Assembly (NCBI GenBank): GCA_015847255.1
Contig: JADLZK010007671.1
Span: forward strand, 62,001-126,000
Origin: Hyparrhenia diplandra
Lineage: Eukaryota > Streptophyta > Magnoliopsida > Poales > Poaceae
Direction of reading: 5' to 3'
Length of the DNA stretch: 64,000 bases
Shown: piece by piece, positions 21,560 to 34,063 of the stretch
How the letters are laid out: every line of letters begins with the position of its first letter
Numbering within the stretch: the first letter of the stretch is position 1
Made by a program: the position numbers and the translations under genes
Notes under the pieces: generated by a model
The model's input: only the letters and a program-made list of their open reading frames with translations
What the model was told of the DNA's origin: nothing
The model's database searches: none

Positions 21560-22811
21560 TCAACGGAGAACCGTGGTCCTCAGGTGACGCCTCTTGTAGT
21601 GCTCGGAATGGCTCGGCTCGAAGAGGGAGGGGTGGTGGCCAGACTCCATGCCATCCCACTCCAGCTTGTCCCACCAATCCTTCTCGCAGTCCACGGCCAC
21701 AGGGCGGCCATCTTCACGGCGGACGTGGTCGGTGGCCGGGAGATGTCTCAGGCCCCAGCAGCCTCTGATGTAGATGGTCTTGAGCTTGGGAGCAAACATC
21801 TTGGCCTCAAATATCTGTTGCAATCTGATGAGATCATACAGGTACAGGCTCTTGAGGTTTGAGAATTCTAGCATGCCTTTTTCATGCCTGGCCGTTATTT
21901 TCTCCGAAACTCTTGCTCCACGAGGAAGACCTGCTTGAGATCACCGCAGCAGTGTATGTGGAGGGTCTCCAGCACCTTGGACAAGGTATTGTTTGATGCC
22001 ATCGGGAGGACATATCGGAGCCTAGGGCAGAAGTGTTGATGAATAGCCCTCAGTCTTGTAAAGGATAAATGATATGGAGCCAACCATGTCTTACTTGGTC
22101 TGCTCCAAACATAACGGGCCATCAAGGGATGAGTGGCCCAAAAGATTTCCAACTGATAGAAACATTGCCAATAATAGTTAGTGGCCAAGACCGTGTCCAA
22201 CTTTGTGCATCTCTCCACGCGGCACCACTTGAGCTCATTCATAATTGGCCTAGGATCATCATCAGGGGCAATAAAAAAGGTGGTGACAGAAGAATTGTCG
22301 TGCACATGCAACGACTAGACCACATTCATTACATTATGTATTGCATCCCTTGCCCGCCTGCTGGACTTGTCAGTGACGCCACTAATTCCCTCGCCAATCT
22401 CCATGTGCAAGTTTAGTGGCAGAAATTGCGCTGAGCTGCTGCTGCTGACATCAATCTTTGCAGATATCTGTTCCATGTTGATGTCATGGTAGGTTCCTGA
22501 CTTTGGCAGAGACGGAGCAACAACTAACTGTATAGTGCTATAATTAGGATGACCCATCTTGTCCTTGTGGGAGCTTCTTCCATCATCATTATTGCTAGTA
22601 GATGATAAGCAGAGATTCCACTTATCACATTGAATGGTTTGCCTTCTCCAAAAAAACTCCAAGGACTGAAGGAACCTCATGTCTGCAACGGCAACCGATG
22701 CATGGCAATACTCATTAACTTCTTTGCCGTAGACCATTAAAGAATCACGTGACCATGTTGGTTTTCTATTGTCCACCTCTCCACTTGCTCGAGTGTCAAT
22801 GCACAACAGCC
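21560..22811 (-). pseudogene. NLR-like gene copy 2, C-terminal LRR segment
   Basis: Three minus frames (22315-22806, 21895-22311, 21560-21874) read in order into the C-terminus of a grass NLR-like protein. Seen: LRR-type lines such as VLETLHIHCCGDLKQVF and NLKSLYLYDLIRLQQIF, then the terminal motif VDCEKDWWDKLEWDG, which is characteristic of this class of grass resistance-like proteins. An in-frame TAG separates the first two frames (plus-strand CTA at 22312-22314), between NVMNVV and SLHVHDNSS, and a frame change lies near 21880-21895. Part of this segment (22730-22811) aligns to positions 1-85 of copy 1, fixing the paralogy. It is joined upstream to 23777-24327 in the ancestral gene. Confidence 0.75.
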
Positions 22812-23776
22812 TTAGGGTGTGTTTGGTTGGGCTGTGGCTTTTAGAAAAGCAGCTGTGAGCTGTGGCTTTCGAAAAAGCAGCTTTGAAAAAGCAGCTGTGA
22901 GGAAGTTAAAAGCCCCTTTGGTTGAGCAGCTGTGACTTCTGAAACTTCGCTGTCATTGACAAGTGGACCCCACTCGTCAGCTTCTTCCCTCTCCTTCTAG
23001 TTCTGCACGAGAGGGACTTGAGCAGGGGAGGGACTCGATGGGGAGAGGAGGGGGCTCGCCAAACACCCGTCCACCGGACTACGGAGCCGAGGAATTCCAC
23101 CGCCCGGTGGCCGCCGTCGGAGGGGAAAGGGCTCGTCGGCCGGCTGCCATGGGAGGGCAAGGACACGCAAGCACATGGCAGCGGCGGATCTCGCCGGATG
23201 GGGAAGGGCGAGCCTCGCCCGCGGCGCAACCATGGATGGGCGTCGAGCCGCAACGAGCTTCTGCGGAGGGGAGGGGGCCTCTTGGCGGAGGGGACAGGGG
23301 CTCGCTGGTCACTTTGTTTGTCGGAGCTTGAGCGCCGCCGCCGGGACCATGGCCTCGCCCGGATGGGAAGGCCGAGCCTCGCACGTGGGCGGCCTGGAAA
23401 AGGGCGCCCGTTCACGGCGTTGGGGAAGGTCGCCTTTGCTCGGGGCAGCGGCTGCGCTCAACCTTGGGCGGCGGCCGGGTTGTGCGGGCGTGACGAGGAG
23501 AAGCGATCTTTGCCGCGGCCGTGACTTGCGAGCGATGATTTCACGAGACGGGGAAAAAGAAGATAGAACAAAATGAACCGTTATACGTGTAACCCGGTGG
23601 CGGGTGGGTAATTTTTGAGCCAAAAGCGGTGGCGAGAGGTGAGGGCTGCTTTTCAATTTGCACTAGGCTGAAAGCTGCTTTTGGGTGAAAGCTGCTATGG
23701 CTTTTGAACCCTTTGGTTGGCTTTTGGCTTTTGGCAAAAGCAAAAGCAGCTAAAAGCCCAACCAAAGGCACCCTTA
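22812..23776. mobile_element. PIF/Harbinger (Tourist-like) element in NLR copy 2
   Basis: Element 22815-23773 (959 bp) with target duplication TTA (22812-22814 and 23774-23776). The ends are inverted repeats: GGGTGTGTTTGGTTGGGCT at the left and, as reverse complement of the right end, GGGTGCCTTTGGTTGGGCT, followed by AAAAGCAGC-rich subterminal repeats. The 3-bp TTA duplication and TTTGGTT ends are typical of PIF/Harbinger. Copy 1 has the empty site (CAGTCTTAGTTTG near 81-93). The interior is GC-rich with shadow frames on both strands and no transposase, so the element is non-autonomous; it may carry captured sequence. Confidence 0.85.
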
Positions 23777-24327
23777 GTTTGGACATTTTGGTTTTGGGCC
23801 AAGAAATTGGCGGGCTGGCCGCATCTCATCAAGAAGACTTCATTTGAAGATTTCCCACATCATCGACCTCTCCAAAGTCAAATGTTTTAAGCGATGTGTG
23901 TGAGAGATCCAGTTCCTCAAGGTTTGGCACTGGCCCACGCAGTATAAAGTCCACTAATCTTGCAGACCCAGCCAAGCTGATGTAAGATATTTTAGCCTTC
24001 TTCTTGTGATCCTCATACGCTCTTCCGGTGTTCAAGGAGAATGATTCAAGTGATGGAGGGAGTCCTCGAGGGCCGACATGCTCCAACCCAACACAACCAT
24101 CTAGAACTAGTGTCTTGAGGCCAGTTGCATCAGAAAGGCTTGGCAAGACTTGTATTGTGCTCTTCCCAGGTAGGTCAAGGAGCTCTAGATTCACCATGTC
24201 CATGAATTCATCTCTTGTTCTTTGTCTCCCAAGGGTTTGTGGGCTCAACTACTCGGAGCTTGTGAAGGTTCGGCGATCGTCTCCATGCAAGGTTCTTGTG
24301 CCAAATCCTTCCCTTGGTTATATGAAC
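23777..24327 (-). pseudogene. NLR-like gene copy 2, middle LRR segment
   Basis: Minus frames 23829-24248 and 24208-24405 carry LRR lines VNLELLDLPGKSTIQVLPSL, GLKTLVLDGCVGLEHVG, PPSLESFSLNTGR and PNLEELDLSHTSLKTFDFGE. They align with 105-470 of copy 1. The line VNLELL...GLEHVG is absent from copy 1. The frame changes near 24225. The segment is bounded by the PIF element on one side and the solo LTR on the other; the codons before the LTR (VHITKGRIWHKNLAW) continue at 37247 beyond the insertion. Confidence 0.8.
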
Positions 24328-24373
24328 TGTAACGACCTCGATTTTCCACGAAGGGAAAATACACAGAATCGAA

Positions 24374-24420
24374 TAATAATGTGATGGAATGTCCCACAAG
24401 ATCATTCCATCACATTATTA
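24374..24420. other. Perfect 18-bp stem-loop in the solo LTR
   Basis: Left arm TAATAATGTGATGGAATG (24374-24391) and right arm CATTCCATCACATTATTA (24403-24420) pair perfectly around an 11-base loop. It lies 46 bases inside the LTR end that would face the primer-binding site. The related LTRs keep only part of it (GATGG / CATTCCATCACATTAT). Confidence 0.7.
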
Positions 24421-27400
24421 TTTACAGTTGATATCACAGTCATACATCGTAAGATTTCAAGTTTACATAGTTTTACAACTCTTGGGGACTCACCTATTAC
24501 AAGGTTAACCTAGCGGAAACGTAACTTCGGGATCTCGGAGTAGGCGTGGCACGTCGGCGAGGAAAGGCTCCTCCTTCACGGGCTTCATCAGAGTTGGCGT
24601 AGAGATCAGCGGAAATAGTCTTCATCTTCTGAACCAAGCTTGAGCGTAGGAACGAGACCACCTAATCCTTCTAATCTACTGCAAGTCCGGTAATCTGCAC
24701 ACTACGAGAGATGTGCGAGGCCATGGTCGACACCGATGAGCTTTAGTGGAAATAGAAAAGAAAGGGATCCGCGATCCTAATAATTTGGCTGTGGTTTGCA
24801 TCCTTAGCGCATGCGATAGCAACAAATAGTAATATAATAATATTATTAGTCATCAAGTTTTAATTCTATCTCATCCACACACATTCTTCCCATACCATCA
24901 CCATCACCACACACTCTCGCTCAGGCGACAAGGACAGCTCCCTCCCGTCCTTGCCTAAGCGGCTCACAACCACACGGGCTCACAGCCGAGTGAGTGAAAA
25001 CCAGGGGGAGAATAGAAGGACTCATCTCTCTACTCGAGTGAAGCGTAAAATCAATGGGATAAACCCTAGAAGACCGGCGCACACCGAAGGCGCCCAGGCT
25101 CGAAAAGCCGGCAAGACACCCATAGGCCGATCAGGGCCTAAAGTCGGGGCCATGCCCGAAGAAGGCGGGACAATACGTATTGATTTAACTCTGCGGAGCG
25201 TGTACACAAGACCACTCGATCGCCATCATTAGTGGAGGCGACCACCTAGGATGATAACGGAGACCTCCTAACTCGACGATGCCACCCTACCACTTAGCCC
25301 TGGGAAGCCCCGGAGTACCACTGGCACGCTGAGACTGTGAGACGTAATACCGGGCCCCCGAAGGATACTACGCTGTCTTAGGAGGGTGTGAGCATCGACG
25401 CGCCGTACCTCCTACACTATCTGCTATCAACCTAGTAGTAATGGCATCGCCTAGCTAAAAGGGGCAATCCGCACCCTGCCCAGCCAAGGACGAGTGGTGA
25501 GTACCATGTTCCCACGATCCCGGTTCTCTCGATACATCAGTCCTTAGGTAGGACCAGACAGGACATCTTCCACATAGGGGTACTCAATACCCCGTGCCTC
25601 AACGGCACCTCCGATCTGGGGCTTCGTCCCACAAGGACACTCCACCTCGGAACCACCTCGGGAAATCACCATGTACCCGCCACGGGTACTCTATCACATA
25701 GGGATGCCTGGACCGCATCCCCGGCAAGACTTGTCCTCATGACTCGTCATGTATTCTGTCTAGTCGACACAACCCTCACCACACACCCAAGACAGGCGCA
25801 ACACTCTCCCCAATAGTTATCTCATTTTACCAATTAATTCCACATCCATCATATGTCAAGGTTATAAGTAAATATGATGGAGTAAGTGCAAGCAAGCAGG
25901 TATATGAGTGCGAGCGCGAAGCTAGGTAATCAGGTGAAGGGGTTTCAATCAAGGCATTTAAGGCTCAGGCATAGCATGCATTATATATACTAGCAAATCA
26001 GTAAAAGTAAAGCACTAGCATATCTACTTGCAATGTCTAATAGGATTCTCTAAGATAAGGTGCTGCCATGACACCTGCGATGTCGAGGTAGTAGTGGTAC
26101 AAGTCGTTGGTGTAGTCGATCGACGCGGGCCTCCACCTCCAAAGTCAGCTCCTATTCATGGTCCTCGAGCTAATGCACGACCAACCGATAACCCTAGAAA
26201 CTATGAATTATCACAAAGAGCCAAAAGAACGAAGAAGAACCAAATTCACTCATACATGGCTGTGAACCTATGGCTTGGCCCTAAGCTTTGGAGAGGTGCA
26301 AGGTAGCTTTGGGTCTAGGTTAGGTGCCATGGTGAGATTAAGTTCAACATGGACAAAAGGTTGACAGGCTTGTTAGGATGGCATCAGGTTCTTAGGGATA
26401 GAGGGATTGGATCGCCAAGCTATATTGGGCAAGGCAAGGCTGCCAAGTGGAGGTCTATCTATGCCAAGGGTTGGAATTAGGTTGGCCCTAACATCGCCAT
26501 ACTTGGCTCGGTTCAGTGATCATAGTGGCATGACATTGTGCTTGATTAAGGCCATGGGGTGCCCTTATGGTTAGTCAGGGCATGCGTGAAAGCATCAGGG
26601 CTTGTCGGAAATGTTTGCTGTCAGCTAAGGCTTGCTCTGGCCAACTAACAGCAGCTATGGCCGGTGAAGCAGGCAAGGGTGACGACAAAGGTGGTGGCTT
26701 TGGAGGTTCAGTTCTCGTGCATCGGCATGCTGAGGCACCGCAGGCCCTATATGTGTGCGTGCATCCGAGCGGTGGCCATGGCCACGAGTGTGACAACAAC
26801 GTCGTGGGTCACGGTGGTGAATTCCCTACAAGTGTTGAGTCAAGGGCCTAAATAGCTCGGATTATGTTAAGCTAGTGTGGGACAAGGCCATGGCTTGGCT
26901 TGTGCGAGAGCAGCGTGGTGACGGCCCGTGTGTAGGGCGACCGTGGTGGCAAGGCATGGCCCTGGGATGATGGTGCGTGCATAGCGGGGCCGCAGGTTGC
27001 TCGTCGTTGGCACGGGGTGCAGCTGCTGGACGCGGCTGTATGTGTATTTCCATTATATTTCTATATTTGTTTTCCTAAAGAAAAACGGCCATAAATCATG
27101 ATGCTGTCATCCTGATTTCATATTGATGGCAGCAAGCTAATAAGATCAAAGCAGGGCAGTGCGACGTGCGTGTGCTAGTGCCCAGGCCAGCGTCTAGACC
27201 AAGTTGCCGGGGCGGTGGGGTTGTGTCCGGCGAGGCGGCGATGGTCAAGGCAGAGCGGTGACCATGGCGGCGGGTTGCCGTGTGCATTGCACCTGCACGG
27301 TGTATATGCTAAGCTCGTTGCGGCGGTCGGCGTTGTGCTTGCCACCAAATTGACCTTGTGCGTGTGTGCTTTGAGTATGTGGTCACGGCAGAGCCAGTTA

Positions 27401-29649
27401 AACAATGGCTGCCGTTCGTGTAAGGCAGAGCACGGCAGTGCGTTTGGCATGAGAGTTGGTTTTAGGCACGTACACCGTCATTGGGAAGAAAAAGCAGAAG
27501 CTTTGGTTGGGAGCTTACCAGCGACACACAGGGAGGGCATGGCGGACGAGCGGCATGACGGGGATGCAGGTGTTCGACGCGACGGCCGTGGCTTGCTCGA
27601 GGACATCGTGTTCCTGGTGGCGTGGCTGCTCGGGGTCGAGGTTGCAGGCACGACGACGATAGCGCCGGGCTTGCGGTGACAGTACGAGGGGTCGGAGGCG
27701 CAGCGCGTTGGCGACGTCGCCGCGTGACCGGCTCGATGACAGATGGCGAGGTGCTAGGCTGCTGGGGCTCGACGTCGCGGTTCTGGGGAGGTTGTGGGTG
27801 CTGGACGATGTTGACGGCGAGGCCGAGGTCGACGCCATGGGAACAGAAGACGCGGCGAGGTGCTGGATGCGCTCAGGGCGATGAGGCTCCGGCAGCAGCT
27901 CGCGGACGCGGAGATGTGCTGCGTCGAGGCCGACCTGGGGCTGGCGCGGTGACCGCGGTCACCAGTGACGTCGCGCAGCCGGAGCGAGGTCGAAGAAGTG
28001 CTCGGCGTCGCGAGGGAGACGGTGCTACCGTGGCGGGCGCCGTCGCGGACGCAGGGCTGCACGGCGTCGAGGCTTGGAGCAGAGGCGGTCGGGGTCGTCT
28101 AGCGCGGCACTGCGGATGGCACGGGATGGCAGATCACGGCGGGGACAGCGGTGGCCGGCTGGGGCTCAGCGCAGCGGAGGGACGCGCGGCGTGGCAGAGC
28201 AGAGGATGCGGCGGCGAGTTCGAGGGAGACGACTATGGCGGCGCTATGGTGCTGGGAAGAAAGCCAGTGCGGGTGGCGGTGTATTGAGGGTGCGAGGCCC
28301 TGATCCACATCTGTAGGTATAGGAGGGGGTGGAAGGGCCTGGTCGAGGTCTCGCCAATGTCGGTCATGGCGCTTGGCTCTGGACTGCGCGCGAGGCAAAC
28401 GGATCGGACCTGGCCACGGTCGAGTGGACGCGGCTCGATTCCGCGCGTTGCCCGGTGTCGCGGTGGAGCGGTGGACGCGGGAGGAGTCGCGCTGCAGGGC
28501 GTGCGACGCGGGGCGTCGGGACCGGGGCAGGGAGCGCGCAGACGCGCAGTTGCGCTTCGCGAGTTGGAGCGGCGGCGGCTCCGTGCCGTGCGTGCAGCGT
28601 ACGCGTGAGCCAGGAGCGGCGTCTCCACACTTCTTGGCTGCGCTAGTGGTCCAGAGCGTGGGAGCATATGCTCCTAAGAGCAGAAAAACTTTACCCACGG
28701 CGAGGAGAGGAAGAGGTGCAAGGCCAGCTGGGTCACTTCGGTAGTCTGGGCCAAGCTAACGGGACACGACTCCAGGGACTGACGTGTGGGCTATCCTTGC
28801 CGCCTTGTTGCCGGGCTAGGACAATGGTTAGTCCACCAGGTCTTCACGTGCGCCAGGAACAGGAGCATGCAGCTTGGAGAGATTTGCTGTTGTGCCTAAT
28901 GCAGGATCGATATGATTTGCAAAAGGACTCATGAATGAGGAGGGAGAAAGGAAGAAGAGGCTTTTTCCTTAATATCAATCGTGAGTTTAGGAATTGGGAG
29001 ATGGAATCAAAATAGATGCGAGAGGAAATTCAAATAAGGAAATTGAGGAGGGAATTTATGACCCGAAGGAGTTAGGAAAGATTTGAAAGAGTTGAGAGAA
29101 TATCCAAAGAGGATTGATGGGAAATGCTATGGATTTGTGCTCTCCAACAGTGAACCCTAACTCAACTAACACTACAGGAATTCCATGCTTTGCGAATCTT
29201 TGGATGCACTCGGCAAAGGCACCATTACACTCGGCAAAGCCTTTGCGAGTGCCGCACTCGCAAAGGACACTTTCGGCAAAATAATTCTTTGCGAGTGCGG
29301 TATCGGGCACTTTCGACAAAGGCTTTGCCCGGTGCCATGTCAGCACTCGGCAAAGCTAGCGGCCGCCGTTACACTGGCGGCCTCTTTGCCGAGTGCGACA
29401 TGGCACTCGGCAAAATTTTTTTTTTTAAATTTCCTTTGCCGAGAGTGCCATGCCGGCGACTCGGCAAAGAATTTATTTTTTTAAAAAATGCGGCTTTGCG
29501 AAAGTGCTTGGGAGGCACTCGGCAAGCAATGGTCGATTTTGCGAGTGCCTCCTCCGCACTCGGCAAAGCTGGGATTTCGGTGGCAATATACCCGGCTTTG
29601 CCGAGTGCCGAGACTCGGCAAAGCTGGGATTTTTTTTTTTTGTTTTTGT

Positions 29650-29825
29650 TATTTTTCTTTGCAAATGCACATATATATACCACAATCCATCCATATATAC
29701 ATATAATCCACATATATCACAAATTCACATATATAATGCATATATATCACAAATTCACATATATAATGCACATATATCACAAATTCACACATATAGTCCA
29801 CATATATCAAAAATCCACATAAAAT
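29650..29825. repeat. AT-rich minisatellite inside the CACTA element
   Basis: About four to five imperfect copies of a roughly 34-bp unit containing ACATATATCACAAATTCAC, from about 29690 to 29820. Confidence 0.75.
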
Positions 29826-31535
29826 CACGCCTACGCACATGTCTAACATCCAACATGTCCAACATCCAAAAGAAATCCATCACGATTACAGCAGATCGAA
29901 CATAATCACCACCAACTCATCTGCGACCCGTCGCCTCCATGGTGCGAAGAGTGTGAGGAGCCCCACCTGCTGCCGGATACCACCCATGCTGCGGTGCCGA
30001 TGCGTACGTCCACCGGGGTGTGTAGGAGGAAACGCCGCCGGCCACGTGTCTTGTGGAGTCGGGCCAACCGGATGGGGGTGGAGAAGGGCCACTGGAGGAG
30101 TCGGGTTCGAACCCGCCCGATTTGTGGCTGTATAAAGGAGAGGCGATCTCATTAGTACTGCAGGGATGGCCGCACAAGCCAAAGAAATAAACAACAACAT
30201 ATACTCACTTTGGAGTCCCTAAAGGATTAGGAAGGGAAACGGGGGTGGAGCGAACAGCGAGGTAGGCAACGGAGGCGGGGGGGTCACACCGGGATTTGAA
30301 GGCCGGAAGAAGGCCGCCACGTCCCGCATCGACGCCGAGCCGTATTCTTGCTGTACGCCTCCATCTCCCGCCGATGGGCCTCTGCTGGGCCGCTGCTTGG
30401 CCTCAAAGTCCCGCTGGGCAGTCACCTTTTGGCCTCCAACTCGCCAAGCACGTCGGCGTTGTAGGAGATGATGCCTTTGGACACGGCCCCATGGTACAGG
30501 TCCCTGAGTCGCTCTCGGCAGACCGTCTGCACTTTAGCGGCGGCTCCTCTTGCCCGCCTCGCCACGTGAAGTAATCCTGCATACTGAGACATCATGTATC
30601 ATTCTATTATTTAAAAACATAGTATTTAAAAACGTGAAGTAATCACGCATCTGAGACTCACCCGAACTCCCTCTTGATCTTCATTTTGCAAGGGCACCAC
30701 GATCCACGCTCAAGAAGTGCTCCCACGTATAGAGGCGGCTCCCTCACCGCCCGACCTCCACCATGCGGGGGTAGTTCGATTTAATCGGGGAGGCTACGGA
30801 TGCCATTGATATGGCGCGAAGCGCCCCCTGCTTACAATCTTCCGATTCTTTGCATGAGCCATTAAGACGAATTGTTAGTCCGAAGTTTGATTTTCAACAT
30901 GTCATATGAACAAGTAGTGAAAATATCAATGGCTACTTACTTGTCACCATGGGGTCGAATCACCCGGGCGGCGGGAAAAAGGGATCGTCCCATGCGGGAG
31001 GGGACGAGGCCTTGCTTTGGTAGACCCTGCTTTCGAACTTGAGGAAGGCGTCTCGGCGGGTGTCTCATCGGCACCACGGTCCGAAGTCCGAAGAGCCGTG
31101 GGCCTCCTCCCCGGGTGGCCCGACGGCGGCAAACTCAAGCCTCCTCGTCGACCGAGCTACGTCGGCTGGGCCTCGACGACGTCTCCACCATCAGGTCTTT
31201 GCTCGTCGGCCTCCTCCTCGTCGGCCTGCAAGGTGAGGCCATGTACATCGTTACATTATATATTACTAGGACCAAAGTGGAATATCAAAGTCGGAACGAG
31301 GTTAGTTCGATGGTACCTTTTGTACGTAACCGAGGGAAATAAAATCGGGCTGCCCATTTTTGAGAAGATTGTCTTCTTGTTGCAAGGTAGGAGCCCTATT
31401 CCCTCTCCGGTGTTGATCAATAAATTCCCTGAAAAAACAAGGCAAGTGGGTCGGATCGATAGGTGGAGGGTAGTGATAGCGTATGGAATAAGCTCATTGA
31501 GAACTTACTGGCGATAAGGAGCCCGCCGTCAAGGT
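29826..31535. other. CACTA interior between left end and transposase, coding not resolved
   Basis: Mixed GC-rich sequence with short frames on both strands (for example plus 31017-31517, minus 29886-30200). It may hold the downstream TNPA/DUF-type gene of the element, in minus orientation, or exons of it, but I could not recognise a domain. Confidence 0.35.
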
Positions 31536-34063
31536 TCAACAACACGTAGAGCATGATAGTGCACCACTCATCAAAGGACAAGTGCTTGTGGGTAGGCGCG
31601 CTTCCTCTTCCGACTTGCCCTTTGAAAAGGTGAGGTTCGATGAACTCTCGTCGGCGTTATAACGAGGGGTAGGATTGTGGAATTTGGGAAGTTTCTCGGT
31701 ATAGTACGCCTGTGTGAAGGTCGACACCTCCTCTAGAATGAATGCCTCTGCCACGGAAGCCTCAATTTTGGCTTTATTCCTACATTTTTCGAAGTACCTT
31801 GAGAGCCCTCTCGATTGGATAGCACCAACGGGCGCACGGGCCCCCCCAACCGTGCCTCGTTGGGAAGGTGCAAAATCGGATCTTTGCATCGGCGGGGAAG
31901 AAGCCAGGTGGAAATATCATCTCCAACTTGCGAGCAACACGGGTGCAGACGCTCGGATCAGCAATCACATCCCGAGATAACTCCTTAGCACAAAGCCGGG
32001 CGGAAGAAAAAGCTCAACTCTGCGGGGCGCGCCACCGGCTCGGAGAGGTATCCCCGAGTCATCGCAGGAAGGATCCGCTCAATCCATATGTGGAAGTCAT
32101 GACTCTTCATCCCTAAGACTTTCATAGTGCGCAAGTTCACTCCCCTACCGGATTCGCCACATACCCATCGGGGAACGATAACGTCTTCATCCAGCGTAGT
32201 ACTTCCTTCCTATCGGCCCTTTTGATGATATAGTCGGCGGGCCCCTTTTCCATCTCTTGCCGGGGCTAGGGGTCTCTATCACTAGCTTTTGGTCTATCGC
32301 ACATCATCTCTATGTCAAGTCTAGCCTTAACGTTGTCCTTTGACTTCTTAAGGTCCATGGTCATTGCGAAGAGTGCCTCGGAGATATTCTTTTCGTGGTG
32401 CATTACATCGATGTTGTGTGGAAGAAGAAGATCCTTGAAGTAGGGAGCGTAGTCAAGCCCGATATATAAGTCCACATGTGTGTGGTACCATATCCAACAA
32501 AACAACCTTTCTTTTCATCGATTTTGAGAGCAGCTAGCTCGGCAAGGACCTCTTCACCGGTCATAAACTTTGGGATGGGGTCGGTGACTTCAACACCTTT
32601 CATGAAGTGCTTTTGTCTAGTCTCGAATTCATGGTTCTCGGGCGGGAATTGACAATGTTTGTCAAGCGAAGAATACTTGCCACCCTTGTTCGGCCCGGTG
32701 AACATCACAACTGCCTTGTATGTTGGGCAAGGAACTTCCCATGAACACACCACGCTGAATATGCCATAAGCGAGGAAGTCATGTATTGAATACGGGTACC
32801 ACACATGCATTGTAAAGTTCGTCTTTGTAGCTCGGCCGCACGTCGGTACCCCATTTTGCCAAGCATCTTGCAATTCATCCCACACCGGCCGCATGAACAC
32901 ACCCATATTGTTGCCCGGGTGCCTGGGTATTTATCGATTGTCAAGAACAGGTGCTTGAGCTCAAACATGACACCGGGGAAGATTGAGAGGGATCACGAAC
33001 ACGGGCCAACAAATGTATGCGGGGCCGCCAACATTCCGTGCGGGTTGAACCCATCATTTATGGCGCCACGCGTACATTCCTCGAGCCTCCATAGCTTTTT
33101 CGGGATGCATATTATCGAAGTGCTTCCATGCATCACCATCCGATGGGTGTACCAACTTCTCGGATTTGTATCTTTTGCCCTTCTTGTGCCATGTCATTTG
33201 TTTAGCGGACTCCTCTATCATGTACGGCCGTTGGTGCCTCGATACGAAAGGAAGGTGTCGTAGGACCATCTCGGGGATCTTGGATTTTGTTTCTTCCTGC
33301 CATCACTACCTTCTACCTCCACAAACCTAGAGGCTTTGCACTTTGGGCCAGTCGCGTTGCTTCCTTGAGGTCTCCCCTAAATAGGGCGCACCCCGCCGGA
33401 CAAGCATGGTACGCCTCATACGGCATCTTGAGTCCACGAAGGAGTCTCTGCGTGACTCGTCACGTGTTCTTCGCCAGGATGTGACCCTCACAGAAGCGGT
33501 TGCCAATAGCCGACAATAGGGTGTGAAGCCGTCTCGACTAATGCTCAATTGCGACTTCAACGCTATAAGGCGTGAAATGGCATCGATTTAAGTAACCATT
33601 GTCTTTCGTGAAGGGGCAGCTGTACCGCCTCCATCATCTTGTAGAACGCCTTTGCGGTTTCCTCGGAGTTCCTCCTCCAATCCTTCATTGAACCATGCAT
33701 CGTGAAAGTACGCCATCATGCGCCATCCCGGCATACGCATCATACTCCTCGAGGAGGGGCCTCCACGTCCTCTCTAATACGATCGACTTCACCGTAGAAG
33801 ATCCGGCGGCTATAGTTTGGGGACGAATCCGTGCTTGTAAAGATCTCGCCCATATCACCCTTTCGTTTCTTTTTTCTTGTTCTTACATTTGCTGCGGGGA
33901 CCACGGCATCCGAATAGACCCTTTAGCGGCTAGGCCAAATGCATGCTCGAGGAAAGCATCGGCCCGCCCTAATCCATTCAAGGCTCTTACTTTGCGAAGC
34001 CCGTGTACATCCACTCACGGTTATCCATCCTCTGTCATACGCCCATGTCGGCGAGTCATATAA
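31536..34063 (-). CDS. CACTA transposase (TNP2/transposase-21 type), frame-broken
   Basis: The DDE-type transposase that cuts and joins the CACTA ends in the nucleus. On the minus strand, in order: a transposase-associated N-terminal domain at about 34030-33850 (DREWMYTG-like, read as REWMYTGF); the TNP2 core at about 33270-32270 with segments HPSDGDAWKHFD, VWDELQDAWQNGVPT, TNFTMHVWYPYSIHD, GGKYSSLDKHCQF and LLLPHNIDVMHHEKN; then a DUF4218-type block at about 31890-31700 (KCRNKAKIEASVAEAFILEE and TYYxE-like YYTEKLPKFHNP). Frames used include 33054-33269, 32705-32968, 32403-32906, 32266-32505 and 31536-31889, so at least four frame changes are needed. Since conserved residues continue across them without stop build-up, sequencing errors may account for some. 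No introns could be fixed. Confidence 0.75.

Noticed and set aside
24951..25232. 93-aa plus frame near 25000
   Set aside because: Lies in the part of the solo LTR homologous to 40850-41150 and 50510-50820, where the frame is not kept.
27622..28744. Overlapping long frames in 26400-28900
   Set aside because: They are inside the solo LTR, overlap on both strands and have no domain.
29670..29825. CRISPR-like array
   Set aside because: Repeat units are contiguous imperfect AT-rich copies without regular spacers, inside a plant CACTA element: a minisatellite.
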